Origin: JALZKA01 sp963734015
GTDB taxonomy: Bacteria > Actinomycetota > Thermoleophilia > Solirubrobacterales > 70-9
DNA length: 64,000 bases
NCBI GenBank assembly: GCA_963734015.1
Contig: CAVTFG010000002.1
Coordinates: 186,001 to 250,000 of the forward strand
Direction: 5' to 3'
Position numbers and translations under genes: made by a program. The notes under the pieces were generated by a model. That model made no database searches and had not been told where the DNA came from. It worked only from the letters and a program-made list of their open reading frames with translations. Of this stretch, positions 8,748-17,691 are shown one piece after another (within the stretch, counting starts at the first letter, position 1; every line of letters begins with the position of its first letter).

Positions 8748-9227
8748 ATGAGGAAGGCATTCACCGTGGCGCTCGCAGCAGCTCTGGCCGGCGCCTTCGC
8801 CATGACGGAGGCCGGGGAACCGGCTTTGGGAGCCGAGGCCGACAGGGCCGTGCGGGCGACCGACTCCTATCGGGGAACATTCAAGCGGGTGGGTCCCAAC
8901 ACGAGGCTCACGATCAAGGTCAGGACTCGCGACGGCGAGGCGAAGTCCATCAGGTCGCTGCGATACCGGCGCCTGCCGGCCACGTGCGAGCCGCCCGGTG
9001 AAAACCTCGTGAACGACGGCTGGCGCTTCACCAGATTCCGAGTGAACCCCGAGCGGCGTTTCTCGATCACCGGCGAGGTGGAGGACGGGAGCACGATCGA
9101 CTTCACCGGGCGCTTCTCGAAGAGCTTCGACAAGGTCAAGGGGAGGTTCCAGAGCCGGGTCGAGTTCATCCAGCCGAAGCAGGAAACCTGCGAGACCATG
9201 AGCGCGGCCTACAGGGCGAAGCGCTAG
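8748..9227 (+). CDS. Secreted protein of unknown function (tandem paralogue 2)
   Basis: A 159-aa protein with a signal peptide (MRKAFTVALAAALAGAFAM). The mature part begins near EADRAVRATDSYRG. It shares with its upstream neighbour the MRKA start, the central GWxFTxxxVxxxRRFSI layout, GRFSKSFDKVKGRF and a C-terminal Cys. One Cys near residue 85 and one near 145 could form a disulfide. The AAAGGGGGGCGG sequence before the ATG is a strong ribosome binding site. Its stop codon overlaps the stop of the convergent glycosyltransferase (shared CTAG). Function unknown; an exported beta-barrel-like or binding protein is a guess only. Confidence 0.7.
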   Translation: MRKAFTVALAAALAGAFAMTEAGEPALGAEADRAVRATDSYRGTFKRVGPNTRLTIKVRTRDGEAKSIRSLRYRRLPATCEPPGENLVNDGWRFTRFRVNPERRFSITGEVEDGSTIDFTGRFSKSFDKVKGRFQSRVEFIQPKQETCETMSAAYRAKR

Positions 9228-11542
9228 CTGACCGTCTCCGTCGCGCCGTCGCCGCGGCGCGGCGAGAGACGGACGGGCGCGGCCGACAGCGCGCGCATGC
9301 GCATGTCCGACCAGGTGACGCCCTCCCGGACCAGCGCCGGCAGCCCGAGCGCGACGGCGGTGGCGATCTCGACCGCCTGGAGGATCACGCCGTAGGCGAG
9401 GGCGTCGGAGGCGCTGACGCCGAAGCCGGTGGTCAGCACGCTGATGACCGCGAGCTGGAAGACGCCGATGTTCGACGGAGTGGCGGGCACGACCGCGGTC
9501 ACGTTCACGGCGAACAGGGCGGCTGCGGCCGCGCCGATCCCGATGCTGTCGTGATGATCGAGCCCGAGGGCCGTGAACAGGACGAAGCAGGCCATGAGCT
9601 GGAGTCCCCAGGCGCCAAGTTGGGCGAGCGCCGCCACCGGCCCGCGGCGCGGGTCCCGGAACACGACCAGGCCCTCGCGCACCTTCAGCAGGGCGGCCCG
9701 GATCCCGGCGACCGTTCGGGCGACTCGGCCGCTGCCGTTCTGGCGGACCAGCGTCGGCGCCAGGAGCACGGCGATCAGGATCGCCAGCGGCGCGAGGCTG
9801 ATCAGGAACAGGCGCTCCGTGCGGGCGTGGAACAGGTCTGTGGAGCCGACGATGATGGCGCCCAGGATCACCAGGGCGAGGAGGTTCAGAGCGGACTGCG
9901 AGACCAGGGTGCCGAGCAGGACCGGGAAGCTCTCGCGCATGCGGCCGGTGCGGCGAGCCAGCACCATGGCGCGGGCGGGCTCGCCGAGGCGGGCCGGCAA
10001 GGTCGCCGACATCAGGACGCCGATCATGGTGGCGGACGTGACGTCGCGCCGGCGCAGCGGGAACTTCGGCAAGGCGGATCGCGCGATCGCGTACCACGAG
10101 GCGGCACGGAGGAACAGCGAGGCGACCATCAGCGCGGTCGCAGCGAGCACCCACGCGAGGTCGGAGCGGACGATCGATTGGACGACGCTGTCGAGGCCGA
10201 TCCGGTTGGCAGCGATAACGCTGAGTCCAACGCCGACCAGCGCCGCCACTCCGAGCCCGACCCGGCGCGCAACCCGCGCCCGTGAGCTGACCGCGCCGGC
10301 GGGGGCGGGGTCGAGCGCCGGGAGCCTGCGGGCTGGCCTTGGCGGGGAGCCGTCGATCGGGACCAGACCGGCCCGGCGCGGCGCTCCGGCCAAGCCGGGC
10401 TCCGGTGCCGGGGATTCCACGATCCACTCGTAGACGGCGGAAACCTGCTCGGCGACCCGCGGCCAGGCATAGCGCTCGGCGGAGTGCCGGGCGGCCTCGC
10501 CCATCGCAACACGGCGCCGCGGCTCGTGGTGGAGGGCCTGGAGCTCCTCGGCAAGCCTCTGGGCATCGGCCGGGGGCACGAGCACGCCGTCGACGCCGTC
10601 CGTGACGACGTCCGCGTAGCCGGCGATGTTGGACGCGATGACGGGGGTGCCGGCGGCGAACGCCTCGGTGAGGATCATCCCGAAGCTCTCACCCGACAGC
10701 GACGGCGCGCAGAGGACGTCGGCCTCATGCAGGCGCCGCCACAGCTCGTCGTGGTCGACCCGGCCGAGGGCCTCGATATGAGGCTCGGCGTCCGCCTCGG
10801 ACAGATACCGCTCGACGTCGTCGTAACCCGCGCCCACGACCGTCAGCTTCGCGGGCACGTGCTCGACCAGGCCCTCGAACGCCTGCAGCAGCACCGGCAG
10901 GCCCTTGCGCTCCTCCGGCCGGCCGACGAACAGCACACGCAGCTCGTCCGTCTCCGGCTTGGGGCCGGTCGGCGGGCCGGTCAGGTCGACCCCGTTGGGG
11001 ACGATCGTGTACTCGCCGCCGAACCAGCGTCGGCCTGTCCACGCAGCGGCCTCGGAAACCGCGATCCGGGCGTGCAGCTGGTTGAACTTGCGCCGCGCGC
11101 CCGCGAGGTTGGCGATGTGGTTCGGCAGCGCCTTCGTGGAGTACGCGTGGAAGGTCGCCACGACCGGCGCATCCTTGTATGAAACCGCGTCCCAGCCGAC
11201 CAGCCCCGCCGGCGGCTCGTGCACGTGGACCACCTCCGGCTTGAACGCGTCCAGCTCGCGGCGGAGCGCCATCGCGCCCGACGGAAACGGTGAGTTGTTC
11301 GAGATCGAGCCGTTCATCCCGAACGCCATGCTGCGCCCGAGCGCTCGGACGTACTCGGGCTTTTCCCGCTCCTCGGGCGGGCCCTTGTGGAGCAGGCGGG
11401 TGAGCCGGTCGGGCGGATCCCAGGGCGCAAGCACACGAACGTCGTGGCCGGACTCGATCAGCTCGGCCGCGAGGGCTTCGACGTGGCGGTTGACGCCTCC
11501 CGGGTACGACCACGAATAGGGCGTGACGAGGGCGATTCGCAC
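9224..11542 (-). CDS. GT4 glycosyltransferase fused to a flippase-like (LPG synthase TM/UPF0104) membrane domain
   Basis: Residues 1 to about 380 are a GT-B glycosyltransferase of family 4 resembling phosphatidylinositol mannosyltransferase (PimA). It has an N-terminal PYSWSYPGGVNRHV, VFVGRPEERKG in the donor domain, and ESFGMILTEAFAAGTPVIAS with the EX7E signature. A ~70-residue Pro/Ala linker follows. About 300 residues of hydrophobic segments then match the lysylphosphatidylglycerol synthetase TM/UPF0104 family (PARLGEPARAMVLARRTG, ATPSNIGVFQLAV). The protein probably makes and moves, or anchors, a mannolipid or glycolipid. The double GTG at 11540-11545 fits the conserved VRIALVTPY start; a start at 11689 would overlap the upstream gene. 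Fusion seen; substrate inferred. Confidence 0.85.
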   Translation of the reverse strand: MRIALVTPYSWSYPGGVNRHVEALAAELIESGHDVRVLAPWDPPDRLTRLLHKGPPEEREKPEYVRALGRSMAFGMNGSISNNSPFPSGAMALRRELDAFKPEVVHVHEPPAGLVGWDAVSYKDAPVVATFHAYSTKALPNHIANLAGARRKFNQLHARIAVSEAAAWTGRRWFGGEYTIVPNGVDLTGPPTGPKPETDELRVLFVGRPEERKGLPVLLQAFEGLVEHVPAKLTVVGAGYDDVERYLSEADAEPHIEALGRVDHDELWRRLHEADVLCAPSLSGESFGMILTEAFAAGTPVIASNIAGYADVVTDGVDGVLVPPADAQRLAEELQALHHEPRRRVAMGEAARHSAERYAWPRVAEQVSAVYEWIVESPAPEPGLAGAPRRAGLVPIDGSPPRPARRLPALDPAPAGAVSSRARVARRVGLGVAALVGVGLSVIAANRIGLDSVVQSIVRSDLAWVLAATALMVASLFLRAASWYAIARSALPKFPLRRRDVTSATMIGVLMSATLPARLGEPARAMVLARRTGRMRESFPVLLGTLVSQSALNLLALVILGAIIVGSTDLFHARTERLFLISLAPLAILIAVLLAPTLVRQNGSGRVARTVAGIRAALLKVREGLVVFRDPRRGPVAALAQLGAWGLQLMACFVLFTALGLDHHDSIGIGAAAAALFAVNVTAVVPATPSNIGVFQLAVISVLTTGFGVSASDALAYGVILQAVEIATAVALGLPALVREGVTWSDMRMRALSAAPVRLSPRRGDGATETVS

Positions 11543-11561
11543 CACCGGGATGGTAGACGGT

Positions 11562-13442
11562 CTAGGCGGACTGACCGGTTCGGTTAACTCCCCACGCGAA
11601 CGCCACCGCGGCGCCCAGGTAGATCGTGCCCAGCACCAGAAGCACCGACCCCGAGTCGTTCGCCAGAGTGCCGAGCAGAATGCCTGCAACGGCGCCCAGG
11701 AAGCCGCAACGTGCCGCCCAGGCGCCGCCGAACCAGCCGAGCACCGTCTCCCGTCTCCAGAAGCCGACGACCAGCAAGACCAGGGTCGCGACCAGGAGCT
11801 CCGGATAGACGGGGTCGGTGAAGGTGCTGACCATCAGCGAGATCCGCCGCTCGAAGACGTCGGCGAGGTCGCCGGTCTCGCCCGCGCCCAGGACCGTCCG
11901 GCTGAGGTGGGCGCCGCCGAGAACGGCGTCGATCGCGAACAGGCCGGCGAGGGCGAGCGCGCCGCCACCGACGACGAGGACGACGGCCTTGCGGCGATCG
12001 ACGCCCAACGCCAAAACGGCGGCGGTCGCGCCCCCGACGCCGAGGACGATCGCGGCGCCGACGTCGGCGCCGAACCGGCCCGGCGCGAAGGCGAGCGTCG
12101 CCAGGGCCGCCACTCCGAGGAACCAGCCCGCGGCGACCCGCGGGGTGACCCGGTCCCTGGCCGCGAGCCAGGCACCGGTGCCGACGAGCGTCAGGGTCGT
12201 CAGGATCGCCTCCAGCTCATTGCCGATCCCGAAGAAGCGCACGCCGCCGCCCGGGTTCGGGCCCAACACGGACAGTGACGTGAACGGCGACCCCACGATC
12301 ACGTCGACCGCGTGGGCGCCCACCGTCACCCCGCAGGCGAGCGCAAGGCCCGCCATGCCCGGCACGAGCCTTACCGTTGCGACCGCGAGCAGGATCGACC
12401 CGAGCCCCATGAGCATCGCCGACGCGGGCTCGGAGGCATCGATCGCGGCGGCGGCGAGCAGGAGCAGCGGCGCCCAGGCGCAGGCGAGCCCGAACAGCGC
12501 CATCGCGGTCCGGGCCACCCGTCCGCGGAACGCGAGCGCCACACCGCCCGCGACGACGAGCCACACCAGGAGGGGCAGGAGGCCGACGGTCTCGCGGCTG
12601 GGCCGGTCGGCGAGCTTGTCCTGGAGGTCCGCGACCTCGTCCGGGTCGCGCTCGCCCTCGGCCCGGATCGCGCTGCCGTTCATCTCGTCGGGCACGTCCA
12701 CGCCCAGCCACTCGAGGATCGTGGGCGCGACGTCTGTGGCGAGGACCACGCCGTCGGTCCGGGTGGAGTCCGAGGTCAGATTCCCGTCGAACCCGCTGCC
12801 CGCGATCCCGGTCGGCCACAGCGGCTGCTCACTGCGGCTGCCGGCGGCGAACGCGATGAGGAGGTCGTCGGGGCCAAGCCCCCGCACGAGGTCGCCAAGC
12901 TCCGCGAACTCGGCGCGGACCACGCTCATCCCAGGCGGGCAGTCGCGCTCGCACGCTCCGTCCGAGGTGAGGTCGATGTCGCCGTTGCGGTCGGCGGCGA
13001 TCAGCGGCGCCAGGCCATCGGCCGGCTCCGACGCCGACGTGAAACCGGCGCTCTCGAGCGTCGAGCCGAGGAGTCCCGGGATCACGTTCGCGGGGACGTC
13101 CTCCGCCCTGCGCACGATCCGGTCCCAGACCCCTTCCTCGAGCTGGCCCTCCCGCACGTAGATGGGCAACAGGTCGGAGTCGTAAAGCCGCTCGTTCACG
13201 CGGTTCCCCTGGCCGATGTCGAGGAAGCTCTGCGCGGGAGGAGGCGAGCCGATCCCGGCGCTCATGACGCCGGGGGAGATGCCATCGATCCGCCCGATTG
13301 CCTCGATCGGGACGCCATAGGGCAGAACCGCGATCACGACGTGTCCGCGCGGCGCCTCCTGCGCGGGAGCACTCGGAGCCGCGCCTGCAAGCGCCGCCAG
13401 CGTCACGGCCAGGGCGACGATGCTCGGTAGCATCGCCCTCAT
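11562..13442 (-). CDS. Exported membrane protein with an alkaline-phosphatase-superfamily-like N-terminal domain
   Basis: A 626-aa protein with an N-terminal signal (MRAMLPSIVALAVTLAALAG). An extracytoplasmic domain of ~270 residues ends in TDVAPTILEWLGVDVPDEMNG, the typical late motif of alkaline-phosphatase/sulfatase-fold proteins. Roughly ten hydrophobic helices follow. I see no clear N-terminal metal/Thr catalytic motif, so the domain may be inactive or diverged. The gene is 17 bp upstream of the GT4-flippase fusion in the same direction, which supports a joint role in an envelope glycolipid. ATGs at 13442 and 13433 are both possible; the first overlaps the divergent heme gene start by two bases. 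Function otherwise unknown. Confidence 0.7.
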   Translation of the reverse strand: MRAMLPSIVALAVTLAALAGAAPSAPAQEAPRGHVVIAVLPYGVPIEAIGRIDGISPGVMSAGIGSPPPAQSFLDIGQGNRVNERLYDSDLLPIYVREGQLEEGVWDRIVRRAEDVPANVIPGLLGSTLESAGFTSASEPADGLAPLIAADRNGDIDLTSDGACERDCPPGMSVVRAEFAELGDLVRGLGPDDLLIAFAAGSRSEQPLWPTGIAGSGFDGNLTSDSTRTDGVVLATDVAPTILEWLGVDVPDEMNGSAIRAEGERDPDEVADLQDKLADRPSRETVGLLPLLVWLVVAGGVALAFRGRVARTAMALFGLACAWAPLLLLAAAAIDASEPASAMLMGLGSILLAVATVRLVPGMAGLALACGVTVGAHAVDVIVGSPFTSLSVLGPNPGGGVRFFGIGNELEAILTTLTLVGTGAWLAARDRVTPRVAAGWFLGVAALATLAFAPGRFGADVGAAIVLGVGGATAAVLALGVDRRKAVVLVVGGGALALAGLFAIDAVLGGAHLSRTVLGAGETGDLADVFERRISLMVSTFTDPVYPELLVATLVLLVVGFWRRETVLGWFGGAWAARCGFLGAVAGILLGTLANDSGSVLLVLGTIYLGAAVAFAWGVNRTGQSA

Positions 13443-14151
13443 GGCTCGCGCCGATCGCACGTTCGCCAAATTCACGTTCTTCAAGCTCGATCCCGCATGG
13501 CAGCGCCGCGACGAGGCGGCGCGGGCGCAGGATAAAGCCGAGTTCGTCGCTGCCTGCGAGGACTTCGCCCAGGACCGGTCACTGCGGGCGTACTCGACGG
13601 TCGGCACGCGCGGGGACACGGACCTGCTCCTCCTCAGCCAGAGCGCCGTGCTGGAGGACATCCACACCTTCCACGTGGTGCTTGCCCAGAGCGGGCTGGC
13701 GAAGTGGATGACGATCCCCCACTCGTACCTGTCGATGACCAAGCCATCGCCCTACTCGGAGGCCGACGCCCGATCGGAGATCGCGACGTCGGACCGCAGG
13801 CACCTCATCGTCTATCCGCTCGACAAGAAGCGCGAGTGGTACCGCCTGTCGCTCGAGGAGCGCCGTAGGGTGATGGCCGAGCACATCGCGATCGGCCGGC
13901 GCTATCCCGAGATCACGATCAACACGAGCTATTCGTTCGGCCTCGACGACCAGGAGTTCGTCGTCTCGTTCGAGTGCGACGATCCGGGCGAGTTCCTCGA
14001 CCTCGTGCAGGAGCTGCGGACGTCGGAGTCGAGTGCGTACACGCTGCGCGACACGCCCATCTTCACCTGCGTATCGATGTCGGTCGCACGGGCCCTCGAC
14101 GCTCTCGATGGAACCGCCGCGTCGACCCATGCCGGCGTGCTGACCGGCTGA
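13441..14151 (+). CDS. chdC: Coproheme decarboxylase (HemQ/ChdC, chlorite-dismutase fold)
   Basis: Last step of the coproporphyrin-dependent heme pathway used by Gram-positive bacteria: peroxide-driven decarboxylation of coproheme to heme b. The 236-aa protein has the tandem ferredoxin-like fold of the family (FTFFKLDPAW, AYSTVGTRGDTDLLLL). Tyr125 lies in VYPLDKK, where the radical-forming Tyr sits, and His148 in MAEH is where the proximal heme ligand is expected. The ATG at 13441 gives the usual N terminus (MARADRTFAKF). An upstream ATG at 13420 would run deep into the divergent gene. There is no clear Shine-Dalgarno, so a leaderless message is possible. It heads an iron/heme gene group. Confidence 0.9.
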   Translation: MARADRTFAKFTFFKLDPAWQRRDEAARAQDKAEFVAACEDFAQDRSLRAYSTVGTRGDTDLLLLSQSAVLEDIHTFHVVLAQSGLAKWMTIPHSYLSMTKPSPYSEADARSEIATSDRRHLIVYPLDKKREWYRLSLEERRRVMAEHIAIGRRYPEITINTSYSFGLDDQEFVVSFECDDPGEFLDLVQELRTSESSAYTLRDTPIFTCVSMSVARALDALDGTAASTHAGVLTG

Positions 14152-14185
14152 GCAGCACCTCCGTTCTCCTACCCTTTCTGGTCCG

Positions 14186-15598
14186 ATGTCCGCTCCAGGA
14201 ACCCCCGAAAACCCGCTTCGCGTGGCCATCGTCGGCTCAGGGCCGGCCGGCTTCTACACGGCTGAGCACCTGCTGAAGCGCGAGGACGTGGCCGTGGAGG
14301 TGGATATGTTCGACCGGCTCCCGACCCCCTACGGGCTGGTGCGGGCGGGGGTCGCGCCCGACCATCCGAAGATCAAGTCGGTGATCCGGATGTACGAGAA
14401 GACCGCGACGCGCGAGGGCTTCCGCTTCTTCGGCAACGTGGACGTGGGCGCCGAGGTCACGGTCGCCGACCTCTCCGAGCGCTACCACGCGGTGATCTAC
14501 GCCTACGGCACGGCTACCGACCGGCACCTCGGGATCCCCGGCGAGGACCTCCCGGGCTCGCACGCGGCCACCGAGTTCGTCAACTGGTACAACGCCCACC
14601 CCGATTTCGCCGACCACGAGTTCGACCTCTCCTGCAACCGCGTGGTGGTGATCGGCAACGGCAACGTCGCCGCCGACGTCGCCCGGATGCTGGCCCTGAC
14701 CCGCGCCGAGCTGGACGAGACCGACACCGCCGACCACGCGATTCCCCTGCTCGCCGACTCCGGCGTGGAGGAGATCGTCGTGCTCGGCCGCCGCGGTCCC
14801 GCGCAGGCCGCCTTCACCAACCCAGAGGTCCGCGAGCTCGGCGAGATGCTCGACGCGGACATCTCGATCGAGCGGGCCGAGGTCGAGCTCGACGAGATCA
14901 GCCGCGCCTATGTGGACTCCGAGGACTGCGAGCCGACCAACCGGCGCAACGTCGAGATCTTCACCGGATTCGCCGAGCGCGAGCCCGAGGGCAAGCGCCG
15001 CCGGATCATCCTGCGCTTCCTGCGCTCTCCGGTTGAGATCAAGGGCGATGGCCGGGTCGAGTCCGTCGTGGTCGGGCGCAACCGGCTCGAGCGGGAAGCG
15101 GACGGCCGGGTGCGCGCCGTTGACACCGGCGAGCGCGAGGAGATCGAATGCGGGCTCGTCCTGCGCTCGATCGGCTACAAGGGCACAGGTCTCGACGGCC
15201 TGCCGTTCGACGAGGCGGGCGGAGTGATCCCGAACGACCACGGCCGGGTGGTCGAGCCCGATTCAGGCCAACAGGTCCCGAGGCAATACGTGGTGGGCTG
15301 GATCAAGCGCGGTCCGAGCGGTGTGATCGGGACCAACAAGAAGGACGCGCAGGACACCGTTGACGCCCTGCTGGCCGACGTCGCCGAGGGGCGCGTGCCG
15401 GAGCCGGCCGGCGACAAGTCGCCCGAGGCGGTCGAGGCGCTCCTGGAGGAGCGAGCCCCGGACTTCGTCAGCTTCGACGCCTGGCGCGAGATCGACCGCG
15501 CGGAGGTCGCCCGCGGCGAGCCGCAGGGCCGCCCACGCGTGAAGTTCACGACGCTCGAGGAGATGCTCGAGGCGGCGAAGGCCGTGGCTGCGGAATAG
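14186..15598 (+). CDS. Ferredoxin--NADP reductase, FprA/adrenodoxin reductase type
   Basis: FAD enzyme that moves electrons between NADPH and ferredoxin. The 470 residues show the N-terminal FAD Rossmann motif (VAIVGSGPAGFY, about 13-24), DRLPTPYGLVRAGVAPDH, the second dinucleotide fold (VVVIGNGNVAADVARML, about 153-169) and the family end GWIKRGPSGVIGTNKKDA. The family is usual in mycobacteria and relatives (FprA). It follows chdC by 34 bp and precedes bolA by 20 bp, so it likely supplies reducing power for iron or heme metabolism, but ferredoxin partners are not in the window. Confidence 0.92.
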   Translation: MSAPGTPENPLRVAIVGSGPAGFYTAEHLLKREDVAVEVDMFDRLPTPYGLVRAGVAPDHPKIKSVIRMYEKTATREGFRFFGNVDVGAEVTVADLSERYHAVIYAYGTATDRHLGIPGEDLPGSHAATEFVNWYNAHPDFADHEFDLSCNRVVVIGNGNVAADVARMLALTRAELDETDTADHAIPLLADSGVEEIVVLGRRGPAQAAFTNPEVRELGEMLDADISIERAEVELDEISRAYVDSEDCEPTNRRNVEIFTGFAEREPEGKRRRIILRFLRSPVEIKGDGRVESVVVGRNRLEREADGRVRAVDTGEREEIECGLVLRSIGYKGTGLDGLPFDEAGGVIPNDHGRVVEPDSGQQVPRQYVVGWIKRGPSGVIGTNKKDAQDTVDALLADVAEGRVPEPAGDKSPEAVEALLEERAPDFVSFDAWREIDRAEVARGEPQGRPRVKFTTLEEMLEAAKAVAAE

Positions 15599-15618
15599 AG
15601 CTCATCTAGGCTTTCGAC

Positions 15619-15846
15619 ATGGCCGACCTCGCGGAGCTCAAGGGGATGATCGAGGCGGCGCTGCCCGGCGCCGACGTCGAGGTGGTGGACGAGGGCGGTG
15701 GCGATCACCTGCGCGCGATCGTCAGCTCCGAGCGGTTCGAGGGGCTCAGCCGGATCGACCAGCACCGGCTGGTGCGAGCCGCGGTGAAGGAGCGGTTCGA
15801 GGACGGGTCGATCCACGCGCTCTCGGTCCAGACCTCGTCGCCGTAG
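15619..15846 (+). CDS. bolA: BolA family protein
   Basis: A 75-aa protein matching the short BolA/IbaG class. It has an N-terminal helix (ELKGMIEAALPG), the strand DHLRAIVSSERF and the conserved helix SRIDQHRLVRAAVKERF, with the family-typical His in GDHL available as an Fe-S ligand. BolA proteins bind a [2Fe-2S] cluster together with CGFS glutaredoxins. The next gene encodes exactly such a glutaredoxin, 42 bp downstream, so the pair should form the usual BolA-Grx heterocomplex for Fe-S trafficking or iron sensing. Confidence 0.88.
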   Translation: MADLAELKGMIEAALPGADVEVVDEGGGDHLRAIVSSERFEGLSRIDQHRLVRAAVKERFEDGSIHALSVQTSSP

Positions 15847-15887
15847 ACGGGATCGGGCCCGGCAGGGGCCTTCGCTAAGGTGAACCC

Positions 15888-16289
15888 ATGCCAGCCGATC
15901 CCGAACTCAAGGCGAAGGTCGAAGAGCTGATCGCCGAGAACCCGGTCCTCCTGTTCATGAAGGGCACGCCCGACTCGCCGCGCTGCGGCTTCTCGATGCG
16001 GGTCACACAGGTACTTCAGGCGCTCGACGTGCAGTACGGCGCGATCGACGTCCTCCCCGCGCTGCAGCCGCTGCGTGAGGTCACCACCGAGCTCTCCGAC
16101 TGGCAGACGTTCCCGCAGCTCTACGTCAAGGGCGAGCTGGTCGGCGGCTGCGACATCGTCGAGGAGATGCTGGATTCGGGCGAGCTGGCCGAGCTGCTCG
16201 GTGTCGAGCAGCCCGAGGCCGAGGTCCCCGAGGCCGAGCGGATCCTTCCCGGCGGCTCACAGACGAGCCCGCCGATGCAGCTGGGCTGA
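15888..16289 (+). CDS. grxD: Monothiol glutaredoxin, Grx4/GrxD family
   Basis: Carries the monothiol active site CGFS (about residue 29) after KGTPDSPR, and the glutathione-binding segment QTFPQLYVKGELVGGCDIVEEM with the GG turn. The 133 aa include a ~25-residue C-terminal tail (EVPEAERILPGGSQTSPP) beyond the standard fold. Such proteins hold a [2Fe-2S] cluster with glutathione (or another low-molecular thiol in actinobacteria) and BolA. It lies between bolA and a truncated haemoglobin gene that starts 2 bp after its stop, so cotranscription is very likely. Confidence 0.92.
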   Translation: MPADPELKAKVEELIAENPVLLFMKGTPDSPRCGFSMRVTQVLQALDVQYGAIDVLPALQPLREVTTELSDWQTFPQLYVKGELVGGCDIVEEMLDSGELAELLGVEQPEAEVPEAERILPGGSQTSPPMQLG

Positions 16290-16291
16290 GC

Positions 16292-16762
16292 GTGGAGCCC
16301 AAGGCGCCGCCCACTCTGTTCGAGTGGGCCGGGGGTGCCGAGGCATTCGACCGCCTGATCAATGCCTTCTACGACCGCGTGGAGGGAGACGAGGTGCTCG
16401 CGCCGCTGTTCGGCGGCAAGGTCACCGAGGAGCACCGCGACCACGTGGTCGCCTGGTGGTCCGAGGTCTTCGGCGGCCCGACCCGGTACACCGACGAGCT
16501 CGGCGGCTACGAGCAGATGGTCGCCAAGCACCGCGGGCTCGCGATCACGCCCGAGCAGCGCTTTCGCTTCGCCTCGCTGATGAGCCTGGCTGCCGACGAC
16601 GCCGGCCTGCCCGACGACCCGGACTTCCGTTCGGCGTTCGTCGCCTACGTCGAATGGGGCACCCGCCTCGCGTTCCACAACTCGCAGGAGGACGCCGAGG
16701 TCTTCGAGCACGCTCCGGTCCCCCGCTGGGGCTGGGGCGAGGCCCCGCCCTACCAGGGTTGA
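16292..16762 (+). CDS. Group II truncated haemoglobin
   Basis: A 156-aa two-over-two globin. Visible landmarks are the helix B region with FYDRVEGDEVLAPLFGG, the proximal His in AKHRGLAIT (F8), and the Trp of group II globins in YVEWGTRLAF (G8). Proteins of this type bind O2 or NO and may protect against nitrosative stress or help redox chemistry. The GTG start lies 2 bp after the grxD stop. The C terminus WGWGEAPPYQG is typical for the actinobacterial subfamily. Position in a heme/Fe-S neighbourhood fits; the precise role is unknown. Confidence 0.86.
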   Translation: MEPKAPPTLFEWAGGAEAFDRLINAFYDRVEGDEVLAPLFGGKVTEEHRDHVVAWWSEVFGGPTRYTDELGGYEQMVAKHRGLAITPEQRFRFASLMSLAADDAGLPDDPDFRSAFVAYVEWGTRLAFHNSQEDAEVFEHAPVPRWGWGEAPPYQG

Positions 16763-16831
16763 GCGGCCCGGCAGCTCACACACCGCGCCGCGAGCCGCGG
16801 CTATCGTCCCGCGCCTCATGGCAGGTTTTGA

Positions 16832-16880
16832 ATGAGCGACGCAAGTCGCGAACCCAGGTTGGCCCCCCTGGCAAGGGAGG
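16832..16880 (+). repeat. Short dispersed sequence, copy 1 (start of the thioesterase gene)
   Basis: About 49 bp shared with 21328-21375. The pattern is ATGAGCGAC, 4 nt, GTCGCGAA, 6 nt, TTGGCCCC(C)CTGG, 1 nt, AAGGGAG. The first part is an inverted repeat (GCGAC/GTCGC). Here it encodes the first ~16 residues of the thioesterase-like protein (MSDASREPRLAPLARE). Confidence 0.6.
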
Positions 16881-17678
16881 GGTCTTTCGACGCCGACACC
16901 ACGCTGACCCCTGCGGGGGACCGGAACTGGGAGGGGACGATCGCCGAGGGCTGGGCGACGCCGCGCGGGCCGCTCGGCGGCTACGTGATGGCGCTCGTCC
17001 TGCGCGCGTTCGAGTTGGCGATCGACGATCCCGGCGCGCTCGCCGCGCTCCGTGACCATGCACTTCCTGCGCGTCCCGGAGATCGGTCCCGTCTCCCTGA
17101 GCGCGACCGTCGAGCGCGCGGGCCGGTCGCTCAGCACGATCAGCGGGCGCATGGAGCAGGACGGCAAGCTCCTGGGCCTGGCGCTCGGCGCCTACTCGGT
17201 TTCCTGGGAGAGCCCGCAGCTGGGCGGCGAGGACATGCCGGATGTCGCTCCCCCCGAGGGTCGCGAGCCCGTTCCTGACCTCGGCCGCGGGACTCCGCCG
17301 GCGTTCACCGAGCAGCTCACGATGCAGCACCGCTTCGGCCCGGCGCCGTTCTCCAGCGCCGAGCACGGCGAGACCGGAGGCTGGCTCGGGCTGCGCGAGG
17401 AGCGGCCGGTGGACGCGCTCACCATCGCGGTCCTCGCTGACGCCTGGTTCCCGGCGCCCTGGCCCCGGCTCCGGAAACTCGCCCCGGCCCCCACCATCGA
17501 CCTCACGATCCACTTCCGCGTCCCGCTGCCCCTGCCCGACACCCTCCTGCTCGGACACTTCACGAACCGGCTCGTCCGCGACGGCTTCTTCGACGAGGAC
17601 GGCGCGCTCTGGGCACCGGACGGGACACTCGTCGCGCAATCCCGCCAGCTCGCGCTGCTGCTCGGCGCCGAGGCCTAG
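16832..17678 (+). pseudogene. Acyl-CoA thioesterase family protein (TesB-like double hot-dog), frameshifted
   Basis: Two frames together give one double hot-dog thioesterase of about 280 aa. The 5' part (to about 17050) reads through FDADTTLTP, WATPRGPLGGYVMALVLRAF. The 3' part continues in another frame with MHFLRVPEIGPVSLSATVERAGRSLS and ends with the second hot-dog (LADAWFPAPWPRLRK, LTIHFRVPLP). The break lies between 17040 and 17055 and equals one extra base or two missing bases in a GC-rich stretch; both halves are otherwise well conserved, so a sequence error is likely. It would hydrolyse acyl-CoA esters. The N terminus coincides with a short dispersed repeat. Confidence 0.78.
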
Positions 17679-17691
17679 CCCCGGCGACGGA

